NCBI GenBank assembly: GCA_963682005.1
Contig: OY820914.1
Span: forward strand, 62,001 to 126,000
Direction: 5' to 3'
DNA from: CAIYUC01 sp963682005
GTDB taxonomy: Bacteria; Bacteroidota; Bacteroidia; Bacteroidales; FEN-979
Length of the DNA stretch: 64,000 bases
The notes beneath the pieces are model-generated. The model made no database searches. It saw only the letters and a program-made list of their open reading frames with translations, and had not been told where the DNA came from. Shown here in pieces: positions 40,301-45,663 of this stretch (within the stretch, counting starts at the first letter, position 1; each line of letters begins with the position of its first letter). The position numbers were made by a program, and so were the translations under genes.

Positions 40301-41569
40301 ATGCGCTGCATCCCCGATCTGGATCGTGCCACCGGTAACATTGTAGGTGGATGGCATGTTTCTGCATTCATATGTCGTGGAATGATCTTGAAAGACGATC
40401 GAACCCCCGCTCATGGTGAAGGAGGAGCCCGCCCTGATGTCGAGGTTTGAGTAATCCGGACTGGTGTTTCCCTGGGTCGTGAGATTCACGATACCCCCGC
40501 TCTGGTTATATGTAACACCGACCCCTGAAGTCGCCGAAGGGCGGATGGATGCGGCAACATTTACTGTACCTCCTTCTATCGTGATGGCGGCCCCGTTTTG
40601 ATACATCAGTACGACATCACTTACATTGCCGATGTTGGTCGTTCCGGCAGAACTCCTGAAAAGCCCCCCGTTCTGGATCACCCAGGTGGTACCTCCTCCC
40701 GTGATGGTCCCGCCGTTATTCCAGAATGCGCTTCCGCTGCGGATGCTGAAGGTTGTTCCGCTCGGGCAGACCTGCGTGGTGGAGGCGCTCGACAATTTGA
40801 AGGTTCCCGTGAACAGGCCCAGAACATGTCCCACTGATATCACCGACTGTGCTTCAACAATATTGCTCAGGCTGCTTTTGGAAATCGTCAGGTCATAGAA
40901 GGTGGTTGTGGATGCTCCGCTGATCGTTTGGGGAGTATTGCTTCCGCTTAAGGTAACATTGACTGTTCCGGCTGTAAACGTTCCGTTGTTAACCAGGTTG
41001 CCCTGCAATGTGAGGGCATTTCCGGCGCAGTCAAATGTGGCGCCCGAATTGATCGTCAGGTTTCCGTAAACCTTCATATTAGGTACGGCTTCCACTGATC
41101 CCCCGCTGATCACCAGGTTGTTGAATTCCGTTATCACGGCAGGAATCGGATTCCCCCAATCAGGAAGTCGGGTCAGGATGAGCGTTCCCCCATAATAATA
41201 TGTATACGGTCCCACGATGGTCCAACCAACAGTTGATAATGTGCCATTGCGTAAATCCAGGGTTCCATCAATGATATGCAGCGAGGATGACATGGTTAAT
41301 TTCGACCCTGATGAGAAAACCAGAGTGCCTTTCGAAGTGCTACTTGTCCCCAACGAAACGGTGGCGCAGATAGCATTGGTAACATTTACGGTCAGCGTGG
41401 CACCACTCCTGACCCAAACCATGTCATTTGATGTTGGGGGTCCTCCCGGAATGTCACTCCAGTTCATGGATGTTGAAATCCAAAAAGTCGTTGCCGATAC
41501 GTTCATGCTGCAACAAATTGAAACCAGGATAACAACGAATGCGGTTCTGAGTAAAGATCTTGTTTTCAT
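28346..41569 (-). CDS. giant surface protein (4,407 aa) with HYR-like array and T9SS sorting domain
   Basis: Signal peptide 1-26 (FVVILVSICCSMNVSA). Residues about 30-2560 are beta-strand modules with four W-L-G units near 693, 1263, 1643 and 1923 (AGTWLGTTSTDWN, NWCGGVP) and one stretch like an autotransporter-associated beta-strand repeat near 2325 (GTGTFTLSGANTFSAGITLN). Residues about 2560-2890 hold Ig/PKD-like domains. Thirteen HYR-like repeats of 77 residues (2893-3894) follow, each with four Cys, then a canonical HYR domain (PTVTCPGNQQ, about 3895-3980). The cassette closes the protein: CnaB-like, dockerin-like (about 4050-4103; AGDVQNDYWMQSTDAYMVQQ), cohesin-like (4180-4293) and a T9SS type A tail (4316-4407; HPNPF, KTIKLVKTK). 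At over 13 kb it has its own promoter and terminator. An adhesin or matrix scaffold is likely; no enzymatic motif was seen. Confidence 0.92.
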   Translation of the reverse strand: MKTRSLLRTAFVVILVSICCSMNVSATTFWISTSMNWSDIPGGPPTSNDMVWVRSGATLTVNVTNAICATVSLGTSSTSKGTLVFSSGSKLTMSSSLHIIDGTLDLRNGTLSTVGWTIVGPYTYYYGGTLILTRLPDWGNPIPAVITEFNNLVISGGSVEAVPNMKVYGNLTINSGATFDCAGNALTLQGNLVNNGTFTAGTVNVTLSGSNTPQTISGASTTTFYDLTISKSSLSNIVEAQSVISVGHVLGLFTGTFKLSSASTTQVCPSGTTFSIRSGSAFWNNGGTITGGGTTWVIQNGGLFRSSAGTTNIGNVSDVVLMYQNGAAITIEGGTVNVAASIRPSATSGVGVTYNQSGGIVNLTTQGNTSPDYSNLDIRAGSSFTMSGGSIVFQDHSTTYECRNMPSTYNVTGGTIQIGDAAHSGVSAGFITNVPVYNLVVFPTCFASVITYNLDVLNDVTIGSGATFNPNSNNITVGGDWTNNGTLSAASQTVTFNGTSPQTINGTSPAFNNLFISGSGGTTLGLSLSIAGNLTVDGTTFTLGSYTCNRSTTDGTFSIGNSSTLRIGGTNTLPSNFSVHAVGATSTIEYFGTDQSIAALNNSQHYGTLLLSGSGTKTFAGNTTIDAGLSIAGGVVADLGTGQSHITPSLKLNGVYQSTGSWGGTGSGAANLNTTYFAASTGILTNNPGCTAGTWLGTTSTDWNTASNWCGGVPTLSTDVTIPSGAPRFPILAGSTGFCRNLTISSGASLAISNGITLILTGNWANDGTFTANTGIVSFNGNSALQTISGTSTSTFYNLNVSKGDISYIVEAVSVVSLSHALNLFTGTFKLSSASATPVCPSGTTFSIRSGCAFWNNGGTITGGNTTWEILNGGLFRNSAGTTNIGNVSDVVLMYQNGAAITIEGGTVNVAGAIRPSATSGIGVTYNQSGGVLNAGTIGNTSPDYSNFDIRAGSSFTMSGGSIVFQNHSTAYEYLNMPSTYNVTGGTIQIWDAWHSGFSAGFVTNVPVYNLVVYLNSSMTLITNDLVVLNDVTIGSGATLNPLSHNISVGGDWTNNGTLSAASQTVTFNGTSPQIITGTSPAFNNLFISGSGGTTLGLNLGIAGNLTVDGTTFTLGSFTCDRSTAGGTLTIGNGSTVRIGGTNSLPSNFSAHSIGSSSLIEYFGTGQSIAALNSTQHYGNLLLTGSGTKTFAGNTTTDGNLSIASGVAADLGTGLTHSCQTLKLNEAYQVTGSWGGTGSGATNINTTYFAASTGILTNNPGCTAGTWLGTASTDWNDDVNWCGGKPTSATDVVIPAGLSNYPVIGASGGVCRNLTINSGASLAISGSNSLSVAGTWSNSGTFTANSSTVNFSGSSSQYIYGSSTVFNNLVIGGPGHWVTLGNNITVSGDLTISSYLRTSGFTCDRATNGGTINITNSGILTIGGTGTFPSNYATHVLAANSMLSYAGSNQIVTNESYGLLGLGGSGVKTMPATTMTVSNFRMDGGSSTALAPINVTYDVILYGGTFNAGSYTMTVGRTWINSGGNFNGQTGTVSFSSSLTQSIQGTTPTTFANLTFSGTGTKSYSLNTTITGTLSIASGTVVNLGTGLTHTSLTLKLNNLYQVTGSWGGTGSGATNINTTYFAATSGILNNNPGCTAGTWLGTTGTDWNDATNWCGGIPASSTDVVIPSGLTNYPVIGASGGVCQNLTINSGASLAISGTNSLSISGTWTNNGAFTANSSTVAFNGSSQQNIYGSSTVFNNLVISNSANWVILSDHVSVSGDLTISHLFDMGNHTCNRTTNGGTLTVNNGSTLRIGGTNTLPSNFSTHSIGSTSIIAYVGTTQSIAALNSSQHYGNLSLNGSDTKTFAGNTTTDGILSIASGTVADLGTGLTHSCLKLKLNNLYQVTGSWGGTGSGATNINTTYFATSTGILFNNPGCTAGTWLGITSTDWNDATNWCGGVPTSTTDVIIPSGVTNFPYIRVSSNVCRNLTINSGASLTMDPSISFRVYGNWTNNGTFNAIGGDVTFPGTSVISGSTTTFFSLIINGNTTLGVNTTVQGNLQVAGSLDLGAYTCNRTTNGWGINITGTLLIGGTNSFPSNYATHTFSPTSTVNYNGSNQTVANESYGNLTLSGSGIKTLPASTLNIGKDFTMSGTCTATAAGIINCSYKVTLGSGTTFNAGSFIHTVGTDWVNNGGTFNAGTGTINFFGTSSQSISGTASTTFNNLAFNGNGIKSLGTNTTVNGTLTIAGGSTLFLGTYNLGNPSGLLLECGTTAGSLISGTGTLSLGGNINVTNAGTGAYGPVISCPVSLNATRTFTIADAPTAAVDLSITGIIDGIGVGIIKEGTGTFTLSGANTFSAGITLNAGQTNINHASAPGTGTFTIFGGTIDNTSGSPITLVNNNDLRWTGNFIFSGTNDLNLGTGNVTMSNIGITVSAGIMTVGGVIPSYSNLIKSGNGTLAFVNNQVNLTNLTINAGTLVASSGSMYLLGNFTNNGTFNHNGGRIGFNGLNPQSIGGSVASTFNNLLLNNGSTGLTLNNVNATVIGILTLSNSKIITGTNMLTMGAAASATGAGSLKYVYGNLRWEIPAGNPVRTFFIGDPASYTPVTVTFSGITTGGYLTGSTSAGDHASISTANINANKSVNRTWTFTNNGIDPANYNIAFSYVNGDDDAGTTPSSYILGKWNGSSWSYPAVAGVPTLTSLSATGLSGFSSFQIGEFALAPDCTAGGLSNKEACTGSSTSFTASCVAFPQPASVWEYNDGINGWQTLTISSPYSKTDNWTLATNTVTSTLTIDPATTGLSGYQYRVSFTNLQGSCTTNAATLTVNPLPVCSITGNDPVCPNSTGNIYTAPAGMSSYAWSISGNGTIQGAANTRTVTVNAGSVCDASFTLTLVIINDKGCTSTCQKEVTVKVTGDFTMPGNDGKTVACISLAVPPTVPTVTDNCGAVLTPSGPGIGGTYDGCEGTKTYIYTYTDCEGNHHDWVYTYTIEREDFTMPENDGETVACIGLAVEPTLPDVTDNCGLALIPTGPVAGGTYDGCEGTKTFTYTYTDCEGNHHDWVYTYTIEREDFTMPENDGETVACIGLAVEPTLPDVTDNCGLALIPTGPIAGGTYDGCEGTKTFTYTYTDCEGNHHDWVYTYTIEREDFTMPENDGETVACIGLAVEPTLPDVTDNCGLALIPTGPVTGGTYVDCEGTKTYTYTYTDCEGNHHDWVYTYTIEREDFTMPENDGETVACIGLAVEPTLPDVTDNCGLALIPTGPVAGGTYDGCEGTKTFTYTYTDCENNHHDWVYTYTIEREDFTMPENDGETVACISLAVTPELPEVTDNCGLALIPTGPIAGGTYVDCEGTKTYTYTYTDCEGNHHDWVYTYTIEREDFTMPENDGETVACISLAVTPELPEVTDNCGTVLIPTGPVTGGTYDGCEGTKTFTYTYTDCENNHHDWVYTYTIEREDFTMPENDGETVACISLAVTPELPEVTDNCGLALIPTGFVTGGTYDGCEGTKTFTYTYTDCENNHNDWVYTYTIEREDFTMPENDGETVACIGLAVEPTLPDVTDNCGLALIPTGPVTGGTYVDCEGTKTYTYTYTDCEGNHHDWVYTYTIEREDFTMPENDGETVACIGLAVEPTLPDVTDNCGLALIPTGPVAGGTYDGCEGTKTFTYTYTDCENNHHDWVYTYTIEREDFTMPENDGETVACISLAVTPELPEVTDNCGLALIPTGPIAGGTYVDCEGTKTYTYTYTDCEGNHHDWVYTYTIEREDFTMPENDGETVACIGLAVEPTLPDVTDNCGLALIPTGPIAGGTYDGCEGTKTFTYTYTDCENNHHDWVYTYTIEREDFTMPENDGETVACISLAVTPELPEVTDNCGLALIPTGPIAGGTYDGCEGTKTFTYTYTDCENNHHDWVYTYTIDDNVNPTVTCPGNQQRSTPGGSYTTIGTEFDPTYGDNCAVTSVTNNLNQSSSLNGYIFPIGETGVTWTVKDCAGNTAECSFTVTAISGLAISGTLKYYKQTTANLPMNNVYLALMNGPDTVSRSVTNSSGEYTFNHIVNGSYSIKIVRNNKPAGGINATDAALINWWPTHLTGIEPVKYMAGDVQNDYWMQSTDAYMVQQYFILGLPFARTTSAGTPWSYFKSSGNIILSNTVPYNGASQWPTEMDLEVAGSSLSYDILSLVNGDFNSSFMPGGAKGGSSVIIEDGNFMQAKAGTEITIPVRIMDAGRVGAISLILNFPSELVDVSDVTMQGVSDPVDWAVNGNELRIGWNSRNPLTFAAGDAVVNLRLTTASTFTAGNVIRFTVASDPLNELADNYYNVIPDAVLTMDVIQASTIGIDEQEAVKGLSLSNHPNPFSGVSEITYMLPHDGQVTLTLCNIVGQEVKVLVNEAEAKGDHSLRLEAWSLEAGVYTATLTLKTADGQMVKTIKLVKTK
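29885..32890 (-). repeat. thirteen 231-bp tandem repeats (HYR-like array)
   Basis: Period 231 bp (77 codons). Two alternating versions of one segment (IGLAVEPTLPDV and ISLAVTPELPEV) and three of another (GTYDGCEGTKTF, GTYVDCEGTKTY, ENNHHDW/EGNHHDW) are shuffled among copies. Copies 4-6 and 9-11 (protein order) match each other in variant pattern at a 1,155-bp offset, five repeats. The copy near 32700-32890 is the most diverged. Confidence 0.93.
35640..40900 (-). repeat. duplicated W-L-G beta-strand super-modules
   Basis: Segments around 39200-40880 and 37480-39160 are near-identical at a spacing of about 1,716 bp (572 codons). For example, the stretch encoding SIRSGxAFWNNGGTITGG and VVLMYQNGAAITIEGGTVNV occurs in both. 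Shorter, more diverged copies continue down to about 35640, each with a W-L-G-x-T-x-T-D-W unit. Confidence 0.85.
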
Positions 41570-41837
41570 AGAAAGATAAATTTAGTTTATCAATAACATA
41601 TTTTGAGTTATAAACAACGGGAACCTACTGACAGAAAAAGGCAGGAAATGAAAGCAATCTTGAAGGGCCCGGCCCGGGCAGGATGATGAACTTCCCAACA
41701 GTTGTCCGGAGTAAGACAAAGCAATACCATTTGACATACTTTTCTTCATGTCAGATCTAACGAAACAGGTAGAAATGAACCAATAAATGCTAATAAGTCA
41801 AGGGGAGATGTATTTGACCTATTTGTTAATTAATTAG

Positions 41838-41867
41838 CAAAGCTAATAATACATAACAATAATCCAA
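41838..41867 (-). promoter_or_regulatory. Bacteroidetes-type promoter for the 4,407-aa gene
   Basis: Minus strand TTG (41867-41865), exactly 19 bp, then TAGCTTTG (41845-41838). The predicted leader to the ATG at 41569 is about 260 nt, close to that of the promoter at 26702. The leader includes a GC-rich palindromic stretch (GGGCCCGGCCCGGGC, about 41666-41680) that could fold. Confidence 0.6.
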
Positions 41868-42099
41868 GCTTTTTTCTTTTGAAAAGAATAAATATTTCCT
41901 ATTTTCTTTTATTTACAGCAGTCAGGAAGATTACTCCGTCTGAAACCAAGAAACAATAACATATTCAAAGAAAATAATTTTGTACATATAGTAATAACTG
42001 ACTCTTCAGAGAGTGGATCCCACGAAATTCCTAACCAGGAAATCATAACATTTTCCAATTTTTAGAATTATTCCGGAATCGGTAAAACCGGATGACGAA

Positions 42100-42157
42100 G
42101 GACAGAGGTCGGAGGTCGGAGGTCGGAGGATAGAGGATAGAGGATAGAGAATGGAGG
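42100..42157. repeat. 8-bp minisatellite (GGTCGGAG then GAGGATAG units)
   Basis: Three GGTCGGAG-type units run into three GAGGATAG-type units, the same order as at 28123-28190 and 43311-43362, but with no heptad block after them. Confidence 0.8.
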
Positions 42158-42224
42158 ATCGTTGCCTGAAAATTGCACGCGGATGACGCAGATTTTGCGG
42201 ATACTCGCAGATCATTCGTTATTG

Positions 42225-42388
42225 AATATCGAATATTGATCAACGAGTTTTGAATTCCGAACTATTGCCTTTTGCCTATTGCCTATTGCCTGAATATCGA
42301 ATATTCCTGCCTGCCGGCCGGCAGGGATCAACGAGTTTTGAATTCCGAACTATTGCCTTTTGCCTATTGCCTATTGCCTATTGCCTAT
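42225..42388. repeat. direct duplication with a 20-bp GC-rich insert and ATTGCCT heptads
   Basis: Unit 1 (42225-42292) and unit 2 (42293-42388) both start AATATCGAATATT, continue GATCAACGAGTTTTGAATTC and end in ATTGCCT heptads. Unit 2 differs by a 20-bp insertion at 42306-42325 containing the perfect palindrome CCTGCCGGCCGGCAGG. The heptads end next to the toxin gene's stop codon. Confidence 0.85.
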
Positions 42389-43015
42389 TCACCTCAGGTA
42401 ATCACGAACTACCTGCTGAATGCCTTTTTTGACGCTTTCCCAGGTTTGGTTTTTAAAGCTTACCGGGGTTTCGCTCTCTTCTGCGTCAACAAAATATGTG
42501 ATGGCATGCGGAATGCTGATTGCCAGCATCTGACTTGGATATTTCAGTTTATGCCAGTCCATCATTTGTTGCAGCGAATAGTGCTGAAGCAATTCAAACA
42601 GATCCCAGAAGTCCTTTTTCTTTGCCCTCCCGAGAATGGCCTGAATTTTCATAGGAGAAATATCCTCACTGCTATACATGCGTATTTTGTCTTCTTCTTT
42701 TATATCGGCTATAGGGAGGTGGGGATAGTGAACAATATCAACTTTAATATTATCGATAAAACAAAAAACTCCAAACCCGGTATGTTGTTGTTTGTACACA
42801 AACCTTTGCTGGAATGTGGCTTCGAGCACCTCAACTATTTGGAGAACATCAAATTTTTTGTGATAAAATAAATCCAGGTCGATCGAACTTCGATGGCCAT
42901 ACCTTAGTGATAAAGCTGTTCCTCCAACCAATGAGAATTCACGGAGGTCAGGAAGCGCCATTAATTCTTTCAGTACGGAAAGAGTCCGGGGTTCAACTGT
43001 CTCAATATGTAACAT
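42389..43015 (-). CDS. AbiEii/AbiGii-family nucleotidyltransferase toxin
   Basis: 208 residues matching the DUF1814/AbiEii family. The nucleotidyltransferase signature is GGTALSLRYGHRSSIDLDLF (G31-G32, D46 and D48), with a third carboxylate at D93 (KVDIVHYP) and the family's C-lobe motif RAKKKDFWDLFELL (130-142). AbiEii proteins are the toxins of type IV toxin-antitoxin pairs and can act in abortive phage defence or genome maintenance by transferring nucleotides to target RNA; the activity of this one is not known. Its start overlaps the upstream antitoxin-like gene by 46 nt, so the two are co-translated. It is the only defence-type gene pair in a region otherwise devoted to surface proteins and regulators. 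ATTGCCT repeats abut its stop. Confidence 0.88.
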   Translation of the reverse strand: MLHIETVEPRTLSVLKELMALPDLREFSLVGGTALSLRYGHRSSIDLDLFYHKKFDVLQIVEVLEATFQQRFVYKQQHTGFGVFCFIDNIKVDIVHYPHLPIADIKEEDKIRMYSSEDISPMKIQAILGRAKKKDFWDLFELLQHYSLQQMMDWHKLKYPSQMLAISIPHAITYFVDAEESETPVSFKNQTWESVKKGIQQVVRDYLR

Positions 43016-43272
43016 CTGAATTCATTCAATGGTTTATCAATTACCGCACTCGCAAAATGTATTGTATGCAGTGGCAAATATTTTGCGTTTAACAAGGCAG
43101 CAGTCACTTTTTCATCACCATAATACCTGCGGCATTGCCGGATATCCTCAACATCGCCACGCTCAAAAACCCGTTCTATGACAAAGTTGGCTTTGGCATC
43201 ATAATCCAATTGCTCAAAATTCACATCCCAGAAAATTCGTTTTTCGAATTTGGGTCTGATCTTTTCATTCAT
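42970..43272 (-). CDS. putative cognate antitoxin (DUF6922-like)
   Basis: 100 residues. The sequence near the N terminus (IFWDVNFEQLDYDAKANFVI, then ERVFERGDVEDI) matches the small DUF6922-type proteins that commonly precede AbiEii-family toxins in Bacteroidetes; I recognise the pattern from memory and could not search. The central RRYYGDEKV and C-terminal ALLNAKYLP segments suggest a small all-helical fold. It overlaps the toxin gene by 46 nt, the usual antitoxin-first order. A 7-bp minisatellite begins about 90 bp upstream of its start (43364-43475), in the region where the promoter should be. No standard -7 box was found. Confidence 0.78.
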   Translation of the reverse strand: MNEKIRPKFEKRIFWDVNFEQLDYDAKANFVIERVFERGDVEDIRQCRRYYGDEKVTAALLNAKYLPLHTIHFASAVIDKPLNEFRCYILRQLNPGLFPY

Positions 43273-43310
43273 ACTGCGAAATTAATAAAAGTGCGGCGAA
43301 TTGGGTGAAA

Positions 43311-43475
43311 AATCCGGAGGTCGGATGTCGGAGGTCGGAGGTCAGAGGATGGAGGATAGATATTTTAGACTTTAGACTTTAGACTTTAGACTTTAGACTT
43401 TAGACTTTAGACTTTAGACTTTAGACTTTAGACTTTAGACTTTGGATTTTAGATTTTAGATTTTGGAGTTTAGGG
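43311..43475. repeat. composite minisatellite with eleven perfect TTTAGAC heptads
   Basis: GGTCGGAG/GAGGATAG octamers (about 43311-43362) are followed by eleven uninterrupted TTTAGAC units (43364-43440) and five degenerate heptads (TTTGGAT, TTTAGAT, TTTAGAT, TTTGGAG, TTTAGGG; 43441-43475). It is noncoding. It is positioned upstream of the toxin-antitoxin genes and downstream of the 695-residue protein's terminator. Confidence 0.9.
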
Positions 43476-43488
43476 TTTTTGGATTATG

Positions 43489-43535
43489 AAAAAAAGGGAA
43501 TGGAGAATAGATAAACTTTTCTATTCCCCATTCCC
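43489..43535 (-). terminator. rho-independent terminator of the 43563-47097 operon
   Basis: Arms GGGAATGGAGAATAGA (43496-43511) and TCTATTCCCCATTCCC (43520-43535), followed on the minus strand by seven T residues (43495-43489). Arms are identical to those at 28279-28318. ATTGCCT heptads (43535-43564) link it to the stop codon. Confidence 0.75.
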
Positions 43536-43562
43536 TATTGCCTATTGCCTATTGCCTATTGC

Positions 43563-45650
43563 CTACTTTGTCTTAACCAGCTTAATGGTCTTCACCATCT
43601 GCCCATCAGCGGTCTTCAGCTTCAGGGTGGCGGTGTAAACACCGGGCTCCAGGCTCCAGGCTTCAAGCCTCAGGCTGTGCAGACCTCTTGTCTCGAATTC
43701 GTTAACAAGGGCTTTTACATCCTGTCCAACCATGTTACAGACCGTCAGCGTGACCTGTCCGTCAGCCGGGAGACTGTAGCTGATGGTCGTCCTGGCGTCG
43801 AAGGGGTTAGGCTGGTTTGTCAATGACAGATCAGCGCTAACCGGTTGGTCGTTGATGCCGATTGCGGAAGCCTCGATAACATCCGTATTCAGGACGGCAT
43901 CGGGGATCACGTTGTAGCAGTTGTCAGCAAGTTCATTCAACGGATCGGATGCCAGCGAGAAGCGGATGACATGGCCTGCAGTGAACGAGCTAGCTGTCGT
44001 CAATCTGAGATTGACGACAGCATCGCCTGCTGCAAAAGTTAACGGATTGCGTGAATTCCAGCCGATTCTCAGCTCATTGCCGTTCACAGTCCAATCCAAC
44101 AGATCAGATGACCCGGTCATGATTACATCCTTTATTTCCGCCAGATCAGAGGGGAAGTTCAGGATGAGCGAAAGGGCGCCGAGGCGGCAGGCGGAATTCG
44201 TCCGGATTGGCAGGGTGATTTCTGCCGAAGGAGCGACTTGCTGAGTTGCCCCGTCTGTTATACGTACCGTGGCACCTTCATTCTTCAATCCACCCGGTGT
44301 AAAGCTGCCGTTGAAGTCGCCGGTGCATAATGCAAGCAGGTCAAAAGCAACATCGGCGTGTGGCACATTGACAACGATATCGTCAGGCCATTCCGTCGGA
44401 CCATTATAGGGACTGGAATTCGAATGGATGATATTCCCTGATGCCTGCCAGTAGGTCCATGGCGTACCCGTTGCGATCGTCCTGGTAAATGGGGTTCCGT
44501 AAACAAAGTACTGCTGGATCATATAGGCATCGGTGGACTGCAGCCAGTAATAGTCCTGAACATCGCCGGCCAGGAATTTCACCGGTTCTATGTCGGTGAA
44601 ATGTGTCGACCACCAGTTGGAAAGGGCTGCATCCGTGGCATTGATCCCTCCTACCGGCTTGCCGTTATTATGGACCGCAATAGAATGATCCCCGTCATTG
44701 ACATGGGTGAACTCAAAATATCCTGTCCCGTTATCCGTGGTATAACCTGCCAGTTTTGTGGTACCGTCCATCAGCCAGAGCTCCACGTTATTCATCGGCA
44801 GGTTGGTCGCCCCATTCTTGTAATAGCTCAACGTACCCCGGATCGTGTGTCCCTGGTAAACATCTATGGTTATGCTATTTCCCGGGACCGAACCGCACAG
44901 GTAGCTCCCGTTATCCGTTGCAATAACCCGGTAGTCGGTGCTGATCGTAAGGGCCGGCGGTGCATAGGTCAATCCGCCTGTACCGACATTTGTCCATCCG
45001 CTGCCGTCGTTCTTCTGCCATTGATAGGCAAACGTACCAGAACCTCCTGTGGCAGGAGTCGTCACATTGAGCGTTTCAGGAATGGTATTGTAGAAGATGT
45101 TCTGCGAATTCCCCATCACCGGGGCCAAGAGATCATCCAGGACGGTGACCTGCAATACATCTGAGGTCACGCCACCTGACCAGTCTATGGCACAATCCAC
45201 CCGTGCCAGCCGCCTATACCAGGTCGTAACGGATAGAGAGCCCGGGGCATATGTTGCCGAATTCGAGGATGCGATATCAGAAAAACCGCTGCTGCCGCTG
45301 ATAACCGATTTCTGCCATCTGTATTCAAGGGTTCCCACTTGTCCGCTGGCAGCCGCCTCGTTTGTAAACGCCGCAGGTGCCGTATTGTAGCAGATGGTCT
45401 GGGATGATGCGATGGTCCCTCCTGAAGTGGGATTTACGCAGGAAGGAGCCTGCTGGAATCCCTGGGTGATCGTGTAGGAACCTGCAGAAGATGTCGCAGT
45501 GACGGGTTCCCCGACCGACCAGGAAGTCTGGTACGTCGGATTATCTGTTTGCCCGCCACCTGAGCCGACCAGTTGCAGCGAAAAAGTGTTTTGACCCACC
45601 GCCGCCTGGAAAGCCAGACCTATTAAGATGAAAATAGTTAGCTTTTTCAT
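43563..45650 (-). CDS. secreted Ig/dockerin/cohesin-like protein with T9SS sorting domain
   Basis: 695 residues; signal peptide 1-19 (ILIGLAFQAAVGQ). Residues 23-68 (GSGGGQTDNPTYQTSWSVGE, then ITQGFQQ) form the short beta motif seen at the N terminus of many Bacteroidetes sorted proteins. Two Ig-like domains follow (about 70-170 and 175-265; TIASSQTICYNTAPAAF, LEYRWQKS; FAYQWQKNDG). The cassette: CnaB-like from 267, dockerin-like about 332-387 (GGINATDAALSNWW, AGDVQDYYWLQSTDAYMIQQ), cohesin-like 470-577, T9SS type A tail 598-695 (NQPNPF, KTIKLVKTK). Its 3' third is almost identical in DNA to that of the giant gene at 50828. It starts 13 bp after the tail-fibre-like gene's stop, so the two form an operon. 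Confidence 0.92.
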   Translation of the reverse strand: MKKLTIFILIGLAFQAAVGQNTFSLQLVGSGGGQTDNPTYQTSWSVGEPVTATSSAGSYTITQGFQQAPSCVNPTSGGTIASSQTICYNTAPAAFTNEAAASGQVGTLEYRWQKSVISGSSGFSDIASSNSATYAPGSLSVTTWYRRLARVDCAIDWSGGVTSDVLQVTVLDDLLAPVMGNSQNIFYNTIPETLNVTTPATGGSGTFAYQWQKNDGSGWTNVGTGGLTYAPPALTISTDYRVIATDNGSYLCGSVPGNSITIDVYQGHTIRGTLSYYKNGATNLPMNNVELWLMDGTTKLAGYTTDNGTGYFEFTHVNDGDHSIAVHNNGKPVGGINATDAALSNWWSTHFTDIEPVKFLAGDVQDYYWLQSTDAYMIQQYFVYGTPFTRTIATGTPWTYWQASGNIIHSNSSPYNGPTEWPDDIVVNVPHADVAFDLLALCTGDFNGSFTPGGLKNEGATVRITDGATQQVAPSAEITLPIRTNSACRLGALSLILNFPSDLAEIKDVIMTGSSDLLDWTVNGNELRIGWNSRNPLTFAAGDAVVNLRLTTASSFTAGHVIRFSLASDPLNELADNCYNVIPDAVLNTDVIEASAIGINDQPVSADLSLTNQPNPFDARTTISYSLPADGQVTLTVCNMVGQDVKALVNEFETRGLHSLRLEAWSLEPGVYTATLKLKTADGQMVKTIKLVKTK

Positions 45651-45663
45651 ATTTGAACCAGGT

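Larger units (their letters stand above)
41868..42388. other. intergenic region with minisatellites, no supported gene
   Basis: About 520 bp between the promoter of the giant gene and the toxin stop codon. The left half is AT-rich and unremarkable. The right half holds octamer repeats (42100-42157), a duplicated unit and ATTGCCT heptads (42225-42388). Short open frames here are made of the repeats and are not genes. Confidence 0.7.

Noticed and set aside
28346..41569. Autotransporter (type V) classification from the beta-strand repeat near residue 2325
   Set aside because: No C-terminal beta-barrel; a clear T9SS type A tail is present instead.
43364..43475. TTTAGAC heptads as a CRISPR or a small coding repeat
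   Set aside because: The unit is far too short, there are no spacers, and TAG stops occur in every frame.
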